64,000 nt of DNA from XYD12-FULL-36-8 sp964613805 (GTDB taxonomy: Bacteria; Bacteroidota; Ignavibacteria; Ignavibacteriales; Ignavibacteriaceae). Within the stretch, counting starts at the first letter, position 1. The number at the start of each line of letters is the position of its first letter. This document shows, piece after piece, positions 61,933 through 64,000 of the stretch. A model generated the notes under the pieces. It was not told the DNA's origin. It searched no databases and saw nothing but the letters and a program-made list of their open reading frames with translations. A program made the position numbers and the translations under genes. The stretch spans positions 76,176-140,175 of the forward strand of contig CAZTJF010000009.1 of NCBI GenBank assembly GCA_964613805.1. Reading direction: 5' to 3'.

Positions 61933-62640
61933 ATGGAAACTACAACTCAAATTGCTATGCCAAGAATAGGTGATCCTGCACTATCATTTAAAGCTGTGAC
62001 AACTCAAGGTGAAATCAATTTCCCGCAAGATTATAAAGGAAGCTGGGTGATTCTTTTTAGTCACCCTGCAGATTTCACGCCTGTTTGTACTTCTGAATTC
62101 ATGACATTTGCATCAATGGAAGATAAATTTGCTAAGGCAAATTGTAAGTTGGTCGGGCTTTCTGTTGACGGATTATACAGTCACATCGCTTGGCTTAGAA
62201 CTATTAAAGAAAAGATTGAATACAAGGGCATGAAAAATGTCGAAGTATTGTTTCCCTTAATTGAGGATATTACAATGGATGTTGCAAAGAAGTATGGAAT
62301 GATTCAGCCTGGTGAAAGTTCGACCAAAGCAGTTCGTGCAGTTTTCCTTATTGATCCCAAAGGAATCATTCGTACAATCATTTACTACCCATTGAGCTTG
62401 GGAAGAAATTTTGATGAATTGTATAGAATAGTTATTGCTTTACAGACTGCCGATTCATTTTCAATTGCTACACCTGCAGATTGGCAACCTGGCGACGATG
62501 TAATTGTTCCTCCGGCTGGTTCTTGCGGAACAGCAAAAGATCGTATGGAAGGAAAAGAAGATATGAAATGTTATGATTGGTTCTTCTGCACTAAAAAACT
62601 GGATAAGGAAACAATATTTAAAACTGTTCTTAAAAAGTAA
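61933..62640 (+). CDS. Peroxiredoxin (AhpC/TSA, Prx6-like)
   Basis: Thiol peroxidase of 235 residues that removes hydrogen peroxide and organic peroxides. The peroxidatic cysteine is C52 in HPADFTPVCTSEF. WLRTIKEKIEYKG and ELYRIVIALQTADSF are typical of the Prx6 group seen in archaea and many bacteria. The C-terminal extension has C198, C213 and C219, which could act in resolving the disulfide. AAGGAG stands seven bases before the ATG. It diverges from arsR, sharing a 182-base gap with it, and could be co-regulated. Confidence 0.93.
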   Translation: METTTQIAMPRIGDPALSFKAVTTQGEINFPQDYKGSWVILFSHPADFTPVCTSEFMTFASMEDKFAKANCKLVGLSVDGLYSHIAWLRTIKEKIEYKGMKNVEVLFPLIEDITMDVAKKYGMIQPGESSTKAVRAVFLIDPKGIIRTIIYYPLSLGRNFDELYRIVIALQTADSFSIATPADWQPGDDVIVPPAGSCGTAKDRMEGKEDMKCYDWFFCTKKLDKETIFKTVLKK

Positions 62641-62964
62641 GTCAGTTTACTGAGTATCGTAGAAATTTAAGATTGTCAGTCTGAACTTGTCTGTGCCACA
62701 GGCTAATCAACTTTTAGTTGGGAAGACTGACACTTAAATTTAATCACTTTCTGCATTCTCATCATTCTCTTATTTTTTCCCTCTCCCCTTGGCCTGCCGC
62801 TAAACAAAGCTACAGCCACAGACGGGGGAGAACCGACTGTCTTTCCCGAATTCGGTTTCAGGTTTATTTCCGGATGAGGGTATTTATCTTTTCACTTCTC
62901 GCTTTCCTGTCCGCCTCTGGCGGATCGATTTTCACTTTTCGTCATACTGAATATTATGACTTAG
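62641..62964. other. Gap between peroxiredoxin and IS110 transposase
   Basis: No supported gene. It contains a hairpin with arms GTCAGTCT (62675-62682) and AGACTGAC (62724-62731), an inner CTGTGCCACAG, and a palindrome TCCGCCTCTGGCGGA at 62910-62924, all of dispersed-repeat style. One end of the IS110 element must lie here or nearby, but I cannot place it. Confidence 0.45.
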
Positions 62965-63996
62965 TCAAGCTCTTTTTAATAGTGCTGGGTTTACAGATTT
63001 ATAATTTTCTGTATAAGCAACGCCAGAATTAACAACAGCAAATGTTATTTTAAGTAATTTGTTCTCTATGTTGTTTAGAACAAGTTTTTTATTTTTTCCT
63101 TCGGCTACTTTGCGAAAGAAGTATTTCTTAAAATTTTGATTATGAGTTCTTACAGATAATGCGGCAAGATAAAGAAGTTTCCTAAGTTTAGCTGGTCCGC
63201 ACTTCATTGAGCTTGGTGGTTTGTGCAGCGAAGTTCCACTGGTTTGTTCATAGGGACAAATGCCAGAATAAGCCGCAGTGTGTTTGTAGTTAACATGTCC
63301 GGTAAATCCTTTTGTTAGAACAAGAAGATTAGCCGCTAGAAGAAGACCAACACCTGGTACCGACCTAGCTAAAGAGATTTTACTCTTAAAGGAATCGTCT
63401 TTATCGATCAGGTTTTTAATCTCTTGGTCAATCTGTTTTATGTGTTCTTTAAGTTTATTGATTGTCTGCTCATAGATCTGATTAGCCAGTGGAGTTTGAT
63501 AATACTTGTGCTTCAGAGTTTTAAGAGCATTTACATTAGCAGTCATCTGAACAGTTAAATGCTCACGAGTGCTTAAGAGCACTTGTATTTGCTCTAGAAT
63601 TTCATCCTTTGGCTTCCAAACTGAGAGTTTATCAGTATATCTGTAAGCATATTCAGCAATAGCCATAGCATCAACAAAGTCGTTTTTCCTAGGCGAGTCC
63701 TTTGTTTTGTTCTTTATTTTGTGTGGAGCTTCAATACAAACAATGAAGCCCTTCGATGCTAAGAAATATGAAAGGTTTTCGGAATAAACTCCGGTTGCTT
63801 CCATGCATATGATAACTTCTGAGGGTTGGATGTTTTGCTTAGAAAGGAGAGAAACAAAACCAGAAAAACCATCAAAGTTATTAAGGAACTTTTGTGTTGA
63901 GAAAACAAGATTGTCGGGACTGGTAATGCAGCTGGCAGAAAAATCATCGAGTCTGTAAAATAATTTGTGTAAATGGGATTTAGATTTAAAGAACAT
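62965..63996 (-). mobile_element. IS110-family transposase
   Basis: Transposase of 343 residues of the IS110 family. The N-terminal DEDD RuvC-like domain shows ICMEATGVYSENLSYFL (Glu), IEAPHKIKNKTKDSPRKND and FVDAMAIAEYAYR (Asp). A coiled-coil linker follows near residues 150-200. The C-terminal Transposase_20 domain has LARSVPGVGLLLAANLL, AAYSGICPYEQTSGTS with the catalytic Ser, and KCGPAKLRKLLYLAAL. IS110 elements insert by a guide (bridge or seek) RNA from their non-coding end. The start is four bases from the window edge, so the upstream flank is not visible. Confidence 0.9.
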
Positions 63997-64000
63997 TTAA

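Noticed and set aside
1..64000. CRISPR array
   Set aside because: No regularly spaced direct repeats with unique spacers were seen, and no cas genes are present.

Overview
The window comes from an AT-rich, densely coding chromosome of the Bacteroidota/Chlorobiota/Ignavibacteriota group, most likely an Ignavibacteria-type bacterium. The main evidence is a very large SprA (type IX secretion translocon) followed directly by a PorX-type response regulator, a secreted protein ending in a T9SS sorting domain with the NYPNPFNPST signature, a Bacteroidota-type histone H1-like protein, a TonB-dependent receptor with a carboxypeptidase-like N-terminal domain, and dockerin-like EF-hand repeats on secreted proteins. 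I cannot name a species.

Layout. 1-8.3 kb: biotin transporter BioY, a membrane Fe-S oxidoreductase that may pass electrons from ETF to quinone, a histone-like protein, a CapA-type metallophosphatase, an MFS exporter, DusB, a PAP2-like membrane protein, an enoyl-CoA hydratase and Apt. 8.6-20.8 kb: sprA, porX, tsaE, tsaB, a DUF1573 protein, accD and panC, all on + and tightly packed. 20.8-22.4 kb: coaX and birA on the minus strand. 22.5-25.5 kb: hsp20-dnaK-hsp20 heat-shock unit with a clear terminator. 25.6-29.6 kb: DUF1624 membrane acyltransferase-like protein, ruvB, M1 peptidase. 30-32.6 kb (minus): a sodium:solute symporter with two tiny paralogous membrane proteins. 32.8-39.4 kb: accessory region with a decayed sensor-propeller gene, three mosaic secreted proteins (one a GH13 alpha-amylase), an inverted-repeat element and a 5' fragment of tRNA-Asp. 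39.4-43.8 kb: TonB-dependent receptor and a Wzi-like outer-membrane protein. 43.9-44.3 kb: a small GIY-YIG nuclease gene between an intact tRNA-Ser(GCT) and a partial, rearranged copy of it. 44.5-51.5 kb: acyl-CoA dehydrogenase, guaB, a glycosyltransferase, purD and a DnaE2-like polymerase that stops after the palm. 51.6-55.8 kb (minus): RND efflux pump. 55.9-61.8 kb (minus): arsenic and redox island (arsR, permease, arsC, a frameshifted thioredoxin-like gene, acr3, three thioredoxin-like proteins, ccdA) with two ArsR-type palindromes and two REP-like hairpins. 61.9-64 kb: peroxiredoxin and an IS110-family transposase at the edge.

How the parts work together. SprA and PorX build and control the T9SS that would export the sorting-domain protein at 33.6 kb. 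BioY, BirA and AccD connect biotin uptake to fatty-acid synthesis; PanC and CoaX belong to CoA synthesis. The acyl-CoA dehydrogenase, enoyl-CoA hydratase and HdrD-like oxidoreductase fit acyl-CoA oxidation coupled to quinone. In the ars island ArsC needs thiol reductant, and the thioredoxin-like proteins and CcdA could supply or move it; that link is inferred from context.

The least explained structures are the GIY-YIG/tRNA-Ser unit, in which the tRNA copy carries the same kind of 11-bp palindrome where the anticodon and T loops should be, and two genes (panC, sprA) whose homologous or signal-like N-termini begin upstream of any ATG, GTG or TTG.
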